Shown here: in pieces, positions 11,151-22,519 of the stretch
How positions within the stretch are numbered: the first letter of the stretch is position 1
Layout of the letters: each line of letters begins with the position of its first letter
Assembly: GCA_030789695.1 (NCBI GenBank)
Contig: CM061141.1
Span: forward strand, 325,609,938-325,673,937
Direction: 5' to 3'
Source: Scilla litardierei
Taxonomy: Eukaryota; Streptophyta; Magnoliopsida; Asparagales; Asparagaceae
Length of the DNA: 64,000 nt
Notes under the pieces: model-generated
What the model saw: the letters and a program-made list of their open reading frames with translations, nothing else
Database searches by the model: none
Told to the model about the DNA's origin: nothing
Made by a program: the position numbers and the translations under genes

Positions 11151-12941
11151 AGTCAACCCAAGTCCACTGGTTGACTTTCTTATTGAAAACTAGAAAGTCA
11201 GAAATTCTTTTCAAAAGCAGGCTGGCCAAGAGAAGTGAGGATAAAAACAAGTCCAACGTTCATGATGTCGATTCCATGCTTCGAGCATGTAATAGTGTGA
11301 TTTAGCACACAATTTACACAAGTTGATGGTTGTGTGCTACAACCACCAAAGTTGAAAGTTGGCAAAGTAATCTTTAGTTGATTACTTTTCCTATTAGATT
11401 ATGTTTCTAGTTCGATTCAAGTCAAGTAGCTGTTCGGGGGCTGTAGTGACGTCCTAAGTTCATACGAGGACACTAACTAACTTTCTAATTTTAGAATTAG
11501 TCGTGACTTACAAATTTTGAGATCGACGTAGCAAGCCGAAACTGAATCTAAGGCTTCCACAGAAGCTGGTGCACAAGAATTTGTACCTGCAAAACACAAG
11601 AACAATTGGTTAAAGCACACACTATTTTCTACCTATTTAACCTGATCGTGTTTGATTTTATAATCGATTGAAACGGTGTCGGAAAGCGTTCTAAATTTCT
11701 CTATAGGCTAGATATGATGAAAATAATTTTATCGTAGGAGGAAATAATTTTCTGAAAGCTATAGTAATTTTTATAATTTTTAAGAAATCAAAAACAATTT
11801 AAAAACTATTTTTCAATTAGTAACGTATTTATTCAAACATTTATTCTGGATGCAATCTGCATCGGAATGGTTCAAGTGAGCTGTCAAAATGACCGAATCG
11901 AAGAGTAATATAGTATATATTTTTCTCACATATAATTGTACGTGAAAATAACAAGTTACAGATTTTTAATCGAAAATAACGTATTTAACTTTTAGACTTA
12001 AAAATTAATACGAGAAAAACTAAGCGTCAGATCGAGATGAAACTAGCGCCATTGGGTCCAGAATGTCATTTCTGATTTTCTGGAGCTAGTTTCACATTTT
12101 TCTGGGCCCTATATTTCAAGTTATGAATTAAAACCCCTTAAACCCCATTTAATAATTAATTAAATACGAAAATACGATAATATACCTCGAATTTACGAGA
12201 TTGCCATAGCGTTTTACCGTCGCTCTTCGTTCTCTTGTGCCTGGGCTGAAGGCGGCGGGGGGTTGTGACGAGCGGCGGCGGATGCTCGTCGGAGCGAGGG
12301 CGAATGGCGGTGAACTCGTCGGAGCGGCAGCGCTTCGTGGTGACCGTCGGCGACTCGAAGAGGCGGCGAAGACGCGACGGCGGAGTGCTGCGGTCGGTGG
12401 CGATGTGGAAGGAGCTTGGGCAGCGGTGGGTAGCTCGAAGAGACGTCGAGCGGGGCAGCTTCGAGCATGGTGGCGGGGTTTCGAGCTCGGAGAGCAGCGG
12501 GGCACGGTGGCGGGCTATCGGAGTGCTCGAGGAACAGCAGCTGCGGTGATGGGCGTCGTCGTCGCTTGGAGGCATGGGGAGCTCCAACGGTAGCGAGGGG
12601 AGACGAGGCTGCATGCAGTCGAAGTACGGCGGCGATGGCGTCGAGCTTGAGCGGAGGGCGACTGTGCATACGGCGATGGGAGAGGGGGCAGCGACATACG
12701 GTGAGACTGTCGTTGTTGCTGTTCTCGCGTGGTGTCGGGGTCGGGCGTCGCCGTCGTCTGCAGCGGGGAGGGTGATGTCGTTCGGTGGCAGTGGCGGGAC
12801 CGTACGCTGGCGAGAGTGGATGCAGCTGGGCGGTGTTGAACGGAAGCGGGGGCAGTACGTGTCAGGGCTTCGTTGACGGTGTACGGGGGAGGTGCGAGGA
12901 GGAAGAACAGGGGAGGGGGCTCGCCATCGGCGGGGCTTGGT
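11151..12941. other. Solo-LTR interior: AT-rich segment then GC-rich block
   Basis: 11151-12190 is AT-rich with no coding signal. 12200-12940 is strongly GC-rich and contains overlapping open frames in five registers, all Arg/Gly/Ala/Pro-rich and without recognisable domains. The equivalent GC-rich block in the Tekay-like LTR shows the same behaviour. The copia insertion site is at 12941/12942. Confidence 0.6.
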
Positions 12942-13467
12942 TGTAGGATCCTATCAAAACAATGACGTTAGGATCGAATAATAACATAGACTTACGTTAG
13001 CGTATGCCACGTCGTAGTCTCTGAACTTCACCCTCGAATTTGCCACAACGGTCGGTACTTCGTCACGGATGATGAAGCATCGTTTCACCGCCTAAATCTC
13101 TATTTAGAAGAGGATTTTAATGGAAGGGAGAAGAAGAACATAAGTTGCCTTATGCAAACTTATGGCATGTTTAGATTAGTGTAAATGCCTTACCCTTGGG
13201 TCATATTTATAGGCTTTAGGGGTAGTTATTGTAGGAAATAACTAAATATAAGCTTATTAGCCTATATTAGCACATTTACTTATCCTCTTCTTCATTCACT
13301 TATCAAGTGCCTTTATGCACTTATAAAGTGACTTTTTCCATTTATCGTGTGGTCCTTTTCACACGAGAAAGGTTCCCTTCGTGCACGCTTTCGTGCACGT
13401 GACATCTGAGGTCCGTATTCCCTCATACATCCCCTCATGGGTGTATTCATGTCGTCCATATCCAACA
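12942..13467 (-). repeat. 3' LTR of the Tork/Angela-like copia
   Basis: 526 bases, TGTAGGATCC...CCATATCCAACA on the plus strand, matching 20190-20717. Read in element orientation it begins TGTTGGATATGG and ends GGATCCTACA. Confidence 0.95.
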
Positions 13468-13478
13468 TCTCCCACTCA
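13468..13478 (-). other. Polypurine tract of the copia element
   Basis: Minus strand GAGTGGGAGA directly before the LTR start TGTTGG. Confidence 0.85.
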
Positions 13479-14481
13479 CACTTGAGGGGATTGTAAGGAA
13501 ACAGCTTTTCCTTTAACTCTTCTGTTTATCATACCGAGAAATAGGCCGTGTGATCGTCATGCGCATAGAGTCCGCTGTTTGTGCACTTGTTAGAGATACA
13601 CAACACTCCTCGAGGTGTAAAGTTGAGTAGATCAACGCATGCTTTACCCTAGATTATTTCTTCACATTTCTTATACTTTATATTCAACAATTGAATCCCA
13701 TCTGGATTACAATTGGCTGGCCAGCTTTGAATCTTTAAAGTCCAAATGTGAATATGAAATTAATCTTCCTCTTCTTGCGATCCTTTTGATCTTGACTTGA
13801 CTTGCTTTTCTAACATGTCCCGCCGGACCGAATTGACCATAGTCCATAAGCAACATGCTAAGATAGCAATCACCCAGTCAAATCTAAAGGAACCAATTAG
13901 AGTCCATAAGGGTAATGAGTTAAGACCCATGTGGTCTTTGGGTCTCACATAATAGTAAATACAATTACTATTCTAACCCAATGGTCAAATGCATACGTAG
14001 TATGAATACGTATTACAACATCACTCCTTTCCCAGGGAGCGTATGTCTTAATGATGTTGTAAGGATGATGATCAGACACCACAATGTCTGATTTTGAGTC
14101 CCTTTTACTACTCAAATAATCTTCTGGACCCACATCCCGCATAAGGCAGATAGGATTTAAGAATCCTCTTAGATCTTTTGTAAGCATCCATATGATGCAG
14201 ATCTTTCATACGACCATTTTGTTTAAGTCATGACTCTAAATCATCCGTCTGATGATTTTGACTTTAAACAAGTCTCATCTTTATTTTATCCGTCTGATAT
14301 AATAAAGGCGGTTGCTCATGTGAGAGAGCCAACCTCAATCTGTCCGACATACTAGAAAATATAGCTGAGATTTTAAAATGTACACAAACATTTTCTAGAA
14401 ACTCATATGCAATGTTAAAAAGAACTTATTCTTTTATTAAATTTGATCTTTTACAGACATGGGAATTTACATTGGTACAAC
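13479..14481 (-). other. 3' untranslated region of the copia element
   Basis: About 1 kb between the end of RNase H and the polypurine tract. No domain is recognised. Several short words recur (for example CCGTCTGAT at about 14243 and 14290), but there is no clear gene. Confidence 0.6.
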
Positions 14482-15275
14482 TCAGCTCTTACGCAATCCT
14501 TGAGATGATAAGTGTTTGTAAAACACATCTCTGGGGATTGCCTTCGTAAGCGGATCCGCTATCATCTCATGCGTAGATATGTACCTTATGTCTACCTTCT
14601 TGGTCTTATCATAGTCTTTTGCAAATTTGTAGTGGATATCAATGTGTTTGGTCTTACAATGGAATTTTGGATCTTTGACATAGGCTATAGATGCTTGACT
14701 GTCGCTGTGTATTGGTATAACACCTGAGTCACTTGCATCAATTAGCCTGTCTAAGAATTTCCTAAGCCAAACAGCCTCTTGGACTGCCATGCTAAATGCT
14801 ACAAACTCGGCTTCCATAGTTGAAAGTGCGATGCAGGATTGTTTCTTGCTACTCCAGGATATTGCACCAGATCCGAGTAGAAAAACATATCATGAGGTCG
14901 ATCGTCGCTCATCGAGATCACCCGCCCAATCAGCATCAGTGTAGCCTTCGAGCCTCAAGGCATCTCCTTGATAGCATAAAGTATAGTCCGCAGTTCCTTT
15001 AAGATACCGCATTATCCTCTTAACCGCTTTCCAGTGTCCTTGCCCTGGATTGGATTGGTAACGACTTACCATTCCAACGGCAAAACAGATGTCCGGTCTT
15101 GTACACATCATAGCGTACATAAGACTACCAACTGCACTGGAATATGGAACTTTTTCCATAATTTCCTTTTCCTTTTGGTTCTTTGGACACGATTTCAGAC
15201 ATAGATTATCGCATTTGCTTATAGGAGTATCAATGGACTTGCAGTCCTGCTTATTAAAACGTTCTAGAACCTTCT
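14482..15275 (-). pseudogene. Copia RNase H (pol C-terminus)
   Basis: Minus-strand frame with TRPDICFAVG, then YTDADWAGDLDERRSTS, a TGA stop at 14890-14892, and continuation in the same frame through MEAEFVAFSMAVQEAVWLRK, HSDSQASIAY and the IADPLTKA end motif to a natural stop at 14482. RNase H removes the RNA strand of the RNA-DNA hybrid during reverse transcription. Apart from the internal TGA the domain is complete. Confidence 0.88.
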
Positions 15276-15675
15276 TTATATAAGTCTCTTGTGAAAGAGA
15301 AAGAAGTTTCTTCGAACGATTCCTTGAAATCTTAACTCCAAGATATATGCAGCTTCTCCCATGTCTTTCATCTCAAAAACTGGTGAAAGCCAAGCCTTGA
15401 TATCCATCACAAAGCCCTTGTCATTTCTGGCTATTAAAATGTCATCTACGTATAGAGACATAATAACATACTTGCTTTTAATCCTCTTGATATACACACA
15501 GTTATCTTCATCAAGCATGGAAAAACCATTTGATAAGACAACTTCTTGAAATCGTATATACCATTGCCTCGAGGATTGTTTAAGACCATATATGGACTTA
15601 CGAAGTTTACAAACCTTATGTTCGTTTCCTTCTTTTACAAACTCTGTTGGTTGTTCCATATAGATCTCCTTGTCT
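15276..15675 (-). pseudogene. Copia reverse transcriptase, palm part
   Basis: Contains IYGLKQSSRQWY and the catalytic YVDDILIA motif. It is out of register with the upstream part (one-base loss near 15675) and with the RNase H part (shift near 15310; the shifted frame then reaches a stop at 15276). The active-site residues look intact. Confidence 0.88.
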
Positions 15676-16678
15676 AATTCCCATTGAGAAAGGCAGTCTT
15701 TACATCCATCTGATGTAATTCGAGGTCTAAGCAAGCTACCATAGCCAGAATCAAGCGAATCGAGGTAAAACGCACAACAGGTGAGAAGGTCTCTTCGTAG
15801 TCTATCCCTTCCTGTTGCGTAAAACCTTTCGCTACAAGGCGAGCTTTATATCTGTCTATAGAGCCATCAGCCTTATGCTTGATCTTGAGAACCCATTTGT
15901 TCCCAATAGCTCTACGTCCTCTGGGTAAGTCAACTAAGTCCCAGACTTGGTTAACTTTCATGGATTCCAACTCCTCCTTCATCGCTTCCATCCATTTGTC
16001 TTTTGCAGGGCATGATACGGCATGTTTGAAAGTAGCAGGCTCGTCATCATCTTGTAGTAAAGTCATAAAGGTTTGCGGAAATTCATCCTCAAATCTTAGA
16101 GGAGCCAACCTTGTACGACTACTACGTCGTATTTGAGATTCTTCAAGTCCTTGTTGACTTGAATTTAGATCAATTCTAATATCACTCTCACTTGGAATGT
16201 TGTTAGAAATGCTCCCACTTGGATCATTATTCCCGTATGGAATAGGATTCGCGTCATTCGTATCATCCATTGGTGAAGTGTGAAACGTATTTTCGTCTTC
16301 ACCAAGAATTCTCCCACTCGAATGAGGTAATCCTTCTTGATCATAAATCTCAAATAGAGATAAGTCCTGGCTTATCTCGCCCTGTCTTGGAAATTCGTTT
16401 TCCAAGAAAGTGACATCCCTCGACTCAAATTCAATTAGTTCTCCATTGTCTTCCTGACCAATGAAAACATAACCTTTGGAGTTTTCTGCGTATCGTATAA
16501 AGATACATTTCCTCCCCCTTGGCCCAAGTTTGCCATACTTATGGGAGGAAATATGTGCGTAGGATGCACACCCCCAAGGTTTAAAAATGCTTAAGTCAGG
16601 AGACCTTTGGTTCCACAACTCATAAGGAGTGGAGCTAACTGATTTCGAGGATACGCGGTTCAAGATGAAAGCAGCCGT
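15676..16678 (-). pseudogene. Copia integrase C-terminus and reverse transcriptase N-terminus
   Basis: Minus-strand frame starting just after a TAG at 16679-16681. It contains the integrase C-terminal region (TPYELWNQRSP, PWGCASYAH) and then the reverse transcriptase start (WMEAMKEELESM, WVLKIKHKADGS, MDVKTAFLNGN). The frame is the same as the upstream integrase and is lost near 15675. Confidence 0.88.
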
Positions 16679-17341
16679 CTATAATGCATCACCCCAAAAG
16701 GTGATTGGCAAGTTAGCTTGCGCCATCATTGAACGGACCATTTCCATTAAAGTCCTATTTCTCCTTTCTGCAACACCATTTTGTTGCAGAGTATAAGACA
16801 TAGTTACCTGATGAACTATGCCCTTTTCATTACAAAGTTCTTTAAAACTTGTTGATTGATATTCACCGCCCCTATCGGTTCGTAAGACCTTAATCTTGCG
16901 ATCTAATTGATTTTCCACCAAACTCATATAGTTTTTAAAGCAGGTTAATGCTTCACTTTTGTGGGATATCAAATAGATATATCCGAATCGGGTGAAGTCA
17001 TCAATAAAAGTGATGAAATAGGACTTCCTGCGTCTTGTCTTGACATTCATCGGACCACATATGTCCGAATGGATGAGCTGTAATGGAACATCGGCCCTTG
17101 TGCCGGTTCCAAACGGCTTGCGACAAGATTTCCCTACAAGGCAATGTTCGCAGGTCGACATATCGACCTTTGAAACATTGGATAGAAGGCCACGTTTGGC
17201 AAGTCTATCCATACGCGTTAGTCCAATGTGACCAAGCCTTGCGTGCCAACAAATTATATCAGACTCATAAGTCGAAGAATTTGCAATAAGGAAATTTTCC
17301 TTACAAAATGAGGAGTCATACATTGTATTTAATACAATAAA
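16679..17341 (-). pseudogene. Copia integrase zinc and catalytic core
   Basis: Zinc region WHARLGHIG with CEHCLVGKS, first acidic site HSDICGPM, second in LRTDRGGEY, third in NGVAERRNRTL. It ends at a TAG (16679-16681) in the same frame as the next segment. The integrase joins element DNA to the host chromosome. Confidence 0.9.
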
Positions 17342-18583
17342 TCATTTGAAAACATATCCAGAACCAATTAGAGTATTATTACAAGACAAGTCCACTTTAC
17401 AATTATGAAAAAACCAGCTATAACCAAGACCCATTAACACGACCACAGATATAATATTCCTTCGAATATCCGGAGCGAATAGGACATCATGTAGTAAGAT
17501 AGTGCGGCCGTTGTCCAAGACGAGCTTGCATGTCCCAATGCCTTTCACTTCAACACGTGTGTTGTTTCCTACAAATATCCACTTTGTTCCTTTGGGTATC
17601 CGGTGATACTCCACGAAGGACCGTCTGTCCCTTGCTATGTGGTCGGTGGCACCTGAATCAATTATCCAAAATGGATTAGATTCTACAAGAAATATTGAAC
17701 TAGAAACACATATGTAACTAGTATTACAAGTTACATTGTCACCTTCATCCGTACAAGAACGGGCATAGTGACCTAACTTGTTGCACTTGAAGCACTTGAT
17801 CCTCTTCAAGTCTTTCTTCTTGTGCCATTTCTTGTTCCCACCCTTATGTTTGGGTTTCTTGGTAGACTCAGGTTGCATATTACGTTCATTAGTAAACTTC
17901 GAACGATTCTTTCGTTTCTTTCCCTCGTGACAGGAACTAACAACCATGTGCACTTCTGCACTTGGCTTGGCAGCCGCAAGCCGCTCTTCCTCTAACTCGA
18001 GGTGCTTTGAAACATCGCTGAAGTTCTTGATGCTCTCATTATGAGTGAGATGCATCTTCATTTGGTCCCACCCATTTGGTAGGGAACGTATGACTGCTTG
18101 GATTTGTTGCTCATCAGTGAGCACATGGCCTGCATCCTTTAACTCTGAGATTAGATTCGCCATATGTCGCAGATGTTTCCCCATGGAATGATCTGGACGT
18201 TTCTTGTATGAATCAAATCTTATAGTTAAAGAACGAAGTTTGGACACCGAGGTGCCACCAAACTTCTCCTCAAGCTTGGACCATATGTCCATGGCTAGGT
18301 CATGCTCTCGGAAGATGCGCATTATGTCATCGGCCATACTAGACAATAACGTAATGCGAGCTATCTTGTTCTTCCGAGACCAAGCATCAAAAGCTTCCTT
18401 GTCTCGTCTGTGTTGGGCCGTAGTGCCCAACTCGGGTTCAATCATTACGTTCTTTAGAGTTTCGAGCATGTCTTGCTCATCTAGAACGTATTGTATCTTG
18501 ATGGACCATAGTTTGTAATTATCGCCGTTGAGTTTTTCACCTCTGTTCAACTCAGCGACGATGTTCTTAGCGGCAGAAGACAT
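17342..18583 (-). CDS. Gag and aspartic protease of the copia element
   Basis: 413 codons from the ATG at 18581-18583 (start MSSAAKNIVAEL). The UBN2-type copia Gag region covers residues ~15-220, a lysine-rich stretch ~225-275, a CCHC zinc knuckle CFKCNKLGHYARSC near 277-290, and the protease active site WIIDSGATDH near 317. Gag forms the particle and the knuckle binds RNA. The frame closes at TGA 17342-17344 and integrase continues in the same register after it, so the stop is probably a nonsense mutation in a Gag-Pol polyprotein. This is the longest undamaged coding piece of the element. Confidence 0.88.
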   Translation of the reverse strand: MSSAAKNIVAELNRGEKLNGDNYKLWSIKIQYVLDEQDMLETLKNVMIEPELGTTAQHRRDKEAFDAWSRKNKIARITLLSSMADDIMRIFREHDLAMDIWSKLEEKFGGTSVSKLRSLTIRFDSYKKRPDHSMGKHLRHMANLISELKDAGHVLTDEQQIQAVIRSLPNGWDQMKMHLTHNESIKNFSDVSKHLELEEERLAAAKPSAEVHMVVSSCHEGKKRKNRSKFTNERNMQPESTKKPKHKGGNKKWHKKKDLKRIKCFKCNKLGHYARSCTDEGDNVTCNTSYICVSSSIFLVESNPFWIIDSGATDHIARDRRSFVEYHRIPKGTKWIFVGNNTRVEVKGIGTCKLVLDNGRTILLHDVLFAPDIRRNIISVVVLMGLGYSWFFHNCKVDLSCNNTLIGSGYVFK

Positions 18584-18857
18584 TTTTGCTTTAAAATGTT
18601 GTAAAAGACACAAAACCGAAGGGTCGATCAAAAATCATTGCATAAAATTTCTTATACATAGATATCACTCCCACTTGGAAAAAATCCCACTTGAAATGAT
18701 ATTATTATATTTGATAAGTTACTTTCGAAAAATATTGAAGATGTTGCTCTAGAATCGGAAAGGTCTCTACGATTCCAATCACCATCTAGAACTACTTCCA
18801 ATATTTTCCCTTCACTTATCAAACGATAGTACTCTTATAGTACTTTGCAGCGGAAAA

Positions 18858-18972
18858 GCGTTTTTGAAAAACGTATTTTGAAAACGTATTTTTCAAACGT
18901 ATTTTGCAAACGTATTTTGCAGTATTTTGAAAACGTATTTTTCAAACGTATTTTGCAAACGTATTTTGCAGG
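18858..18972. repeat. Tandem AAACGTATTTTGC-type repeat
   Basis: About eight units of AAACGTATTTTGC / GAAAACGTATTTTTC arranged head to tail, with a larger duplicated block (TTTCAAACGTATTTTGCAAA) occurring twice. Confidence 0.8.
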
Positions 18973-19289
18973 GCCTACACCCCATTACAGGGTGACATAG
19001 CCGAAATATTTCGACAATTCCCCGGCCATTGCCGGGGTCGTGTCGTGGCCGTGCCAAGGCCGAATTCTTCTTCCTTCCGAAGAGAGTGTTGCCATCGCAA
19101 CTTGGCCAAGGCCAAACTTTCCTTGAGGGGAGTTTTCTGCAAGCCACCGTCGTCGGCTCCCATATGGATCCATGTGTTTCCCCCTACTGGAGAATTTTGC
19201 CGCAGACAACTGCCGCCGGCTCCGTAGAGACCGGCCATGCAAGCCACCCCCTCCGGTCATACAAGCCCTCCCCTTTCCCCATGAAAAAT

Positions 19290-19620
19290 AGGGCCAACCG
19301 GGGCTTGGCCCTGGCCGAGGCCAAGGGCTGGCAATGACCGTGGCCCTGGCAGCGGCCAGGGCCGGCCTCGGCCAGGCCCTGGCCTCTGCCAGGGCCGGCC
19401 CGGCCTGGCCCTGGCCCCCGGCCAGGCCCTGGCCAGGCCCTGGCCTGAGGCCAGGGCACCGGCCCTGGCCCCTGCCAGGGCCGGCCAGCCCCTGGCCCTG
19501 GCCCGGCCTCGGCCCGGCCTGGCCCTGGCCGAGGCCAGGGCCCCCTGGCCCTGGCTGAGGCCGGCCATGGCCCCTTGGCCATGGCCGGCTTTGGCCCATA
19601 TGGCCATGGCCGTCCTCCCC
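19290..19620. repeat. GC-rich GGCCCTGGCC/GGCCAGGGCC minisatellite
   Basis: About 330 bases made almost only of GGCC, CTGG and CAGG words in both orientations, so it is rich in overlapping inverted repeats. It lies in the 5' leader of the copia element, whose surroundings are near average composition. Confidence 0.85.
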
Positions 19621-20176
19621 CTTGCATGGGGTTGGCCGCACACCCCCCACCGGAGGGGTGGCCGTGGTAGTTATTGGCCGTAGCCAACCCCCTCCGCATG
19701 GGGAGGGGGGATGCATAGCCTCCATGGCCCATATGGCCATGGTGATCATGTACCAAAAATGTCATCTTCTCCGTTGAGAATAACCACCATCGTCTTCTCC
19801 GATGAAGCACCCGTTCGTCGAGAAAACGGTTTTGCTTCAATGGCCGTGTGCCAAAAAATGAAGAGAACGCGTTTTCAAGGCCGCAAAATTCACGCTCTAC
19901 ATAAAGAGAGTTCACATTCTCAATTGAATGGAGACTCAGCATCCATGAGGAGCGCGAGTTTGGCGAGATGAACGGTAAGTTCTTCCCGTCACTGAGAGTT
20001 TCTGCCATATCCGTAATGGTAGAAGACTCTAACGTGAAAAGAATAACTATTGTGTTCTCTCCGTCACGACGTGTTCCTACCATATCCATAATGGAAGGAG
20101 ACACATTTGTGAAAGAGACAACGCCACGTTCATCGGTGAGACCGGGGCGACGGTTAGACCGGGGCGAACCCGTATG

Positions 20177-20188
20177 GCTCTGATACCA
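20177..20188 (-). other. Primer-binding site, initiator-Met tRNA type
   Basis: Minus strand TGGTATCAGAGC, one base inside the 5' LTR (LTR starts at 20190 on the plus strand). This is the standard complement of the plant initiator methionine tRNA 3' end. Confidence 0.95.
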
Positions 20189-20189
20189 A

Positions 20190-20717
20190 TGTAGGATCCT
20201 GTCAAAACAACGACGTTAGGATCGAATAATAACATAGACTTACGTTAGCGTATGCCGCGTCGTAGTCTCTGAACTTCACCCTCGTATTTTCTACAACAGT
20301 CGGTACTTCGTCACGGAGGATCGAAGCAGCGTTTCACTGCCTAAATCTCTATTTAGAAGAGGATTTTAATGGAAGGGAGAAGAAGAACATAAGTTACCTT
20401 ATGCAAACTTATGGCATGTTTAGATTAGTGTAAATGTCTTACCCTTGGGTCCTATTTATAGGCTTTAGGGGTAGTTATTGTAGGAAATAACTAAATATAA
20501 GCTTATTAGCCTATATTAGCACATTTACTTATCCTCTTCTTCATTCACTTATCAAGTGCCTTTATGCACTTATAAAGTGACTTTTTCCACTTATCGTGTG
20601 GTCCTTTTCACACGAGAAAAGGTTCCCTTCGTGCACGCTTTCGTGCACGTGACATCTGAGGTCCGTATTCCCTCATACACCCCCTCATGGGTGAATTCAT
20701 GTCGTCCATATCCAACA
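20190..20717 (-). repeat. 5' LTR of the Tork/Angela-like copia
   Basis: 528 bases, partner of 12942-13467. The target-site duplication TTGGT follows at 20718-20722. Confidence 0.95.
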
Positions 20718-20722
20718 TTGGT

Positions 20723-21571
20723 GTCGGGGATAGGTGTAGGCGGCAGTCGGAGCGTGGGGGCGGGAGCTGGGGTCTGCTGAGCTTGCATGTGTTACGAGCT
20801 GAGGGAAAAAGAAATTAACATGGGATTAAATATGACTTAGAAAATTATTTAATATTAAATTTAGTCAAAGATGTTAGTTAGGGGTAGTTAATGGGGTTGG
20901 TGGGTGGTTTGACAATCGGGTTAGGGGAATGCATCTAACCGGGAAAGGAGATAAACGTGTATCCACGTTTATCCCGTTGGGATGACACGTTTAGTGTTAA
21001 TCAGGGTAAAGTTGATTAGTAAAACCCTATTAGTAAAAGTAATTAGGAAAATACAAAATTGAAATTACGATTTTGTCCCTACTAGCAAACGTGTCCGAAA
21101 AATTACGAAAACATACCCACAGAATCGTATCGTCGCGAGGATTGCGAATACGAGATCTATTTCAGGTTTTGAGCTACAGAAATACGAGTTTAGGCCAAAA
21201 TGTTTAGGAAGCGGGTTCGCAGGTCTCCTATCGATTTGACTTCAGAAAATTACGAAATTAATGTGGGAAGCTCTAATTGATCATAGAAGGATATTGTAAA
21301 AGTTTGAAAACGTTTTGATGATGTTTGTATAGAAAATAAATTCATTAAGCCAAAACGGTAATAACTGAAAATGAATTTTTATCAGAATTGTTTTGAGTAT
21401 TTGATGAAACTCGAACTTACTAAAATACTTCATAACTAGTTTGATACTTCAAAATATTTTTATACGAAATTTTTGAAATCGTAAAACTCCTGACAAACCA
21501 TTATAAAATAGTTTTTAAAAAAAATTTGAAAAATACGTGAATAGTTGCATTGAAAAATACGGACCGTTACA
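20723..21571 (-). repeat. Right-hand part of the chromovirus solo LTR
   Basis: Resumes the interrupted GC-rich block, then becomes AT-rich (ATTAGTAAAAGTAATTAGG around 21030) and ends CGGACCGTTACA at 21571. The pattern matches 1090-1493 of the Tekay-like LTR in layout. No gene. Confidence 0.7.
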
Positions 21572-21576
21572 CCCAC

Positions 21577-22065
21577 GGTCTGTGGAATTGATGTACTTAA
21601 GGGTTATCTAAGGATTCGAATAGGGAAATCGATAGATCCAACCAATGCATGTGACTATGCCCGGCTCTTGCATTGAGGGGACCCATCGACGAACTTACCG
21701 CTACGTTGACGGCTACCGCCATTGCGTTAACGAGAGCCACCGAAATACCCCACAATTCTAACCTACGAGAGTGGTACGAATTGGGGGATTAATTCCTTAG
21801 CCCTAATGCAATGTGAGGATCCTATCCCAACATCCACCCCCAACGATCCTAGTGGTGATCCCTAAAGCCCTAGTCCCTTTTATTAGCATTACAACAAACA
21901 ACAAGCAACCCAAATCTTTTACCCCGACGGTTATCTCACTTCTAGACTTAGAAATAGACTGAGAACCAATTGACACTATCACCGTCCCTATGGGATTCGA
22001 CATCTTATATACTATAACTCGACACCGTCCGCTTGCGGATTGAGCCCGAAATTGTAGCCTAGGTG
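21577..22065 (+). repeat. Tat/Athila-like LTR, second part
   Basis: Continues 8955-10098 after the CCCAC-flanked insertion. It includes a U5-like run with CCCTATGGGATTCGACATC at about 21988 and CCGCTTGCGG at about 22028, comparable in position to the 3' end of the Athila-like LTR (TGAGTTCGATATTCCCGCAC near 43730). The true 3' end is not resolved, and I see no Asp-tRNA primer site after it. Confidence 0.55.
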
Positions 22066-22519
22066 CCATATTACTCCTGGCGATCGTGACACCGCCAGGT
22101 GGAACCTAGGTGTAGGTTGCAGGTGCGTCAGTTTTCTCACCGCTGGTTGGTAGTTTGGATTTCTAGTGGTCATCGCTATCATGTGAGATGCGTGCGGCCT
22201 CCAGGGTCGGTAATCTGAGCGATAGTGTGGTTGAGAACGCGTAGACCCGAGCGTCGGTGGCGGATGCTTTGTCCCCATAGGGAGAGGATTCCTAGTTAGC
22301 AGCCTTATCAGTACCGGTGATTCTTGATTGGGAACCCTTACAGCAAGAAATCAATGAGGATGGGAAGTTGGTGAAGATTCAGTTTGTGCTGCTATAGGGA
22401 TCGACAGAGTTTCCATGGTATTTGTTAGAGGGTCCATGCTTGTTGTACCAAGGGTGGCTTTGTCTTATCAAGGACATCTACACCCGTCTTGAGCAAATTG
22501 TAAGAGTTCTATGGGAGTA
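22066..22519 (+). pseudogene. Decayed Ty3/gypsy pol, pre-integrase region (Reina-like), first fragment
   Basis: From about 22290 the plus strand reads, with stops, as the region just before the integrase zinc domain (LLYQGWLCL and DIYTRLEQIVRVL). It breaks off exactly at the AAGTT duplication of Sirevirus A and continues at 34725. 22066-22290 has no recognisable feature. Confidence 0.6.

Larger units (their letters stand above)
18584..20176 (-). other. Long leader of the copia element with two internal repeat blocks
   Basis: About 1.6 kb between the primer site and the Gag ATG. It holds an AT-rich repeat block near 18858-18972 and a GC-rich minisatellite near 19290-19620. The long overlapping open frames at 18985-20104 are read through the minisatellite and have only Gly/Pro/Arg/Ala bias. 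Confidence 0.7.
12942..20717 (-). mobile_element. Ty1/copia element, Tork/Angela-like, complete structure
   Basis: LTRs 12942-13467 and 20190-20717, target-site duplication TTGGT (12937-12941 and 20718-20722), polypurine tract next to the left LTR and an initiator-Met primer site next to the right LTR. Coding is on the minus strand in copia order: Gag, protease, integrase, reverse transcriptase, RNase H. The coding frame has three nonsense codons and two frameshifts. The LTRs differ by roughly 17 substitutions in 526 bases, so it is older than the element at 1-6726. Confidence 0.95.
10099..21571 (-). mobile_element. Chromovirus solo LTR (about 3.7 kb) split by a copia element
   Basis: The insertion starts TGTAACGACCCG, ends CGGACCGTTACA and is flanked by the 5-bp duplication CCCAC (10094-10098 and 21572-21576). 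With the nested copia removed it is about 3.69 kb. Layout and ends resemble the Tekay-like LTR at 5225-6726 (AT-rich, GC-rich block, AT-rich, then CCGTTACA), so the same minus orientation is likely. There is no gag or pol and no internal LTR pair, so a solo LTR left by LTR-LTR recombination is the simplest reading. A non-autonomous element with short termini is the alternative. Confidence 0.7.

Noticed and set aside
10129..11193. Hydrophobic or repetitive frames, including VEYLVEYLVEH- and PQDIPQDIP-like peptides
   Set aside because: Produced by the 15-base tandem repeat and short word repeats in the solo LTR.
12149..12876. Many overlapping open frames of 60-150 codons
   Set aside because: GC-rich composition removes stops in all registers; no domain; part of the solo LTR.
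18985..20104. Long Gly/Pro/Arg/Ala frames (up to 306 codons)
   Set aside because: They are read through the GGCC minisatellite in the non-coding leader of the copia element.
10099..21571. DNA transposon with terminal inverted repeats TGTAACGACC/GGACCGTTACA
   Set aside because: A 5-bp duplication, TG...CA ends and similarity in layout to the neighbouring chromovirus LTR favour a solo LTR; no transposase is present.
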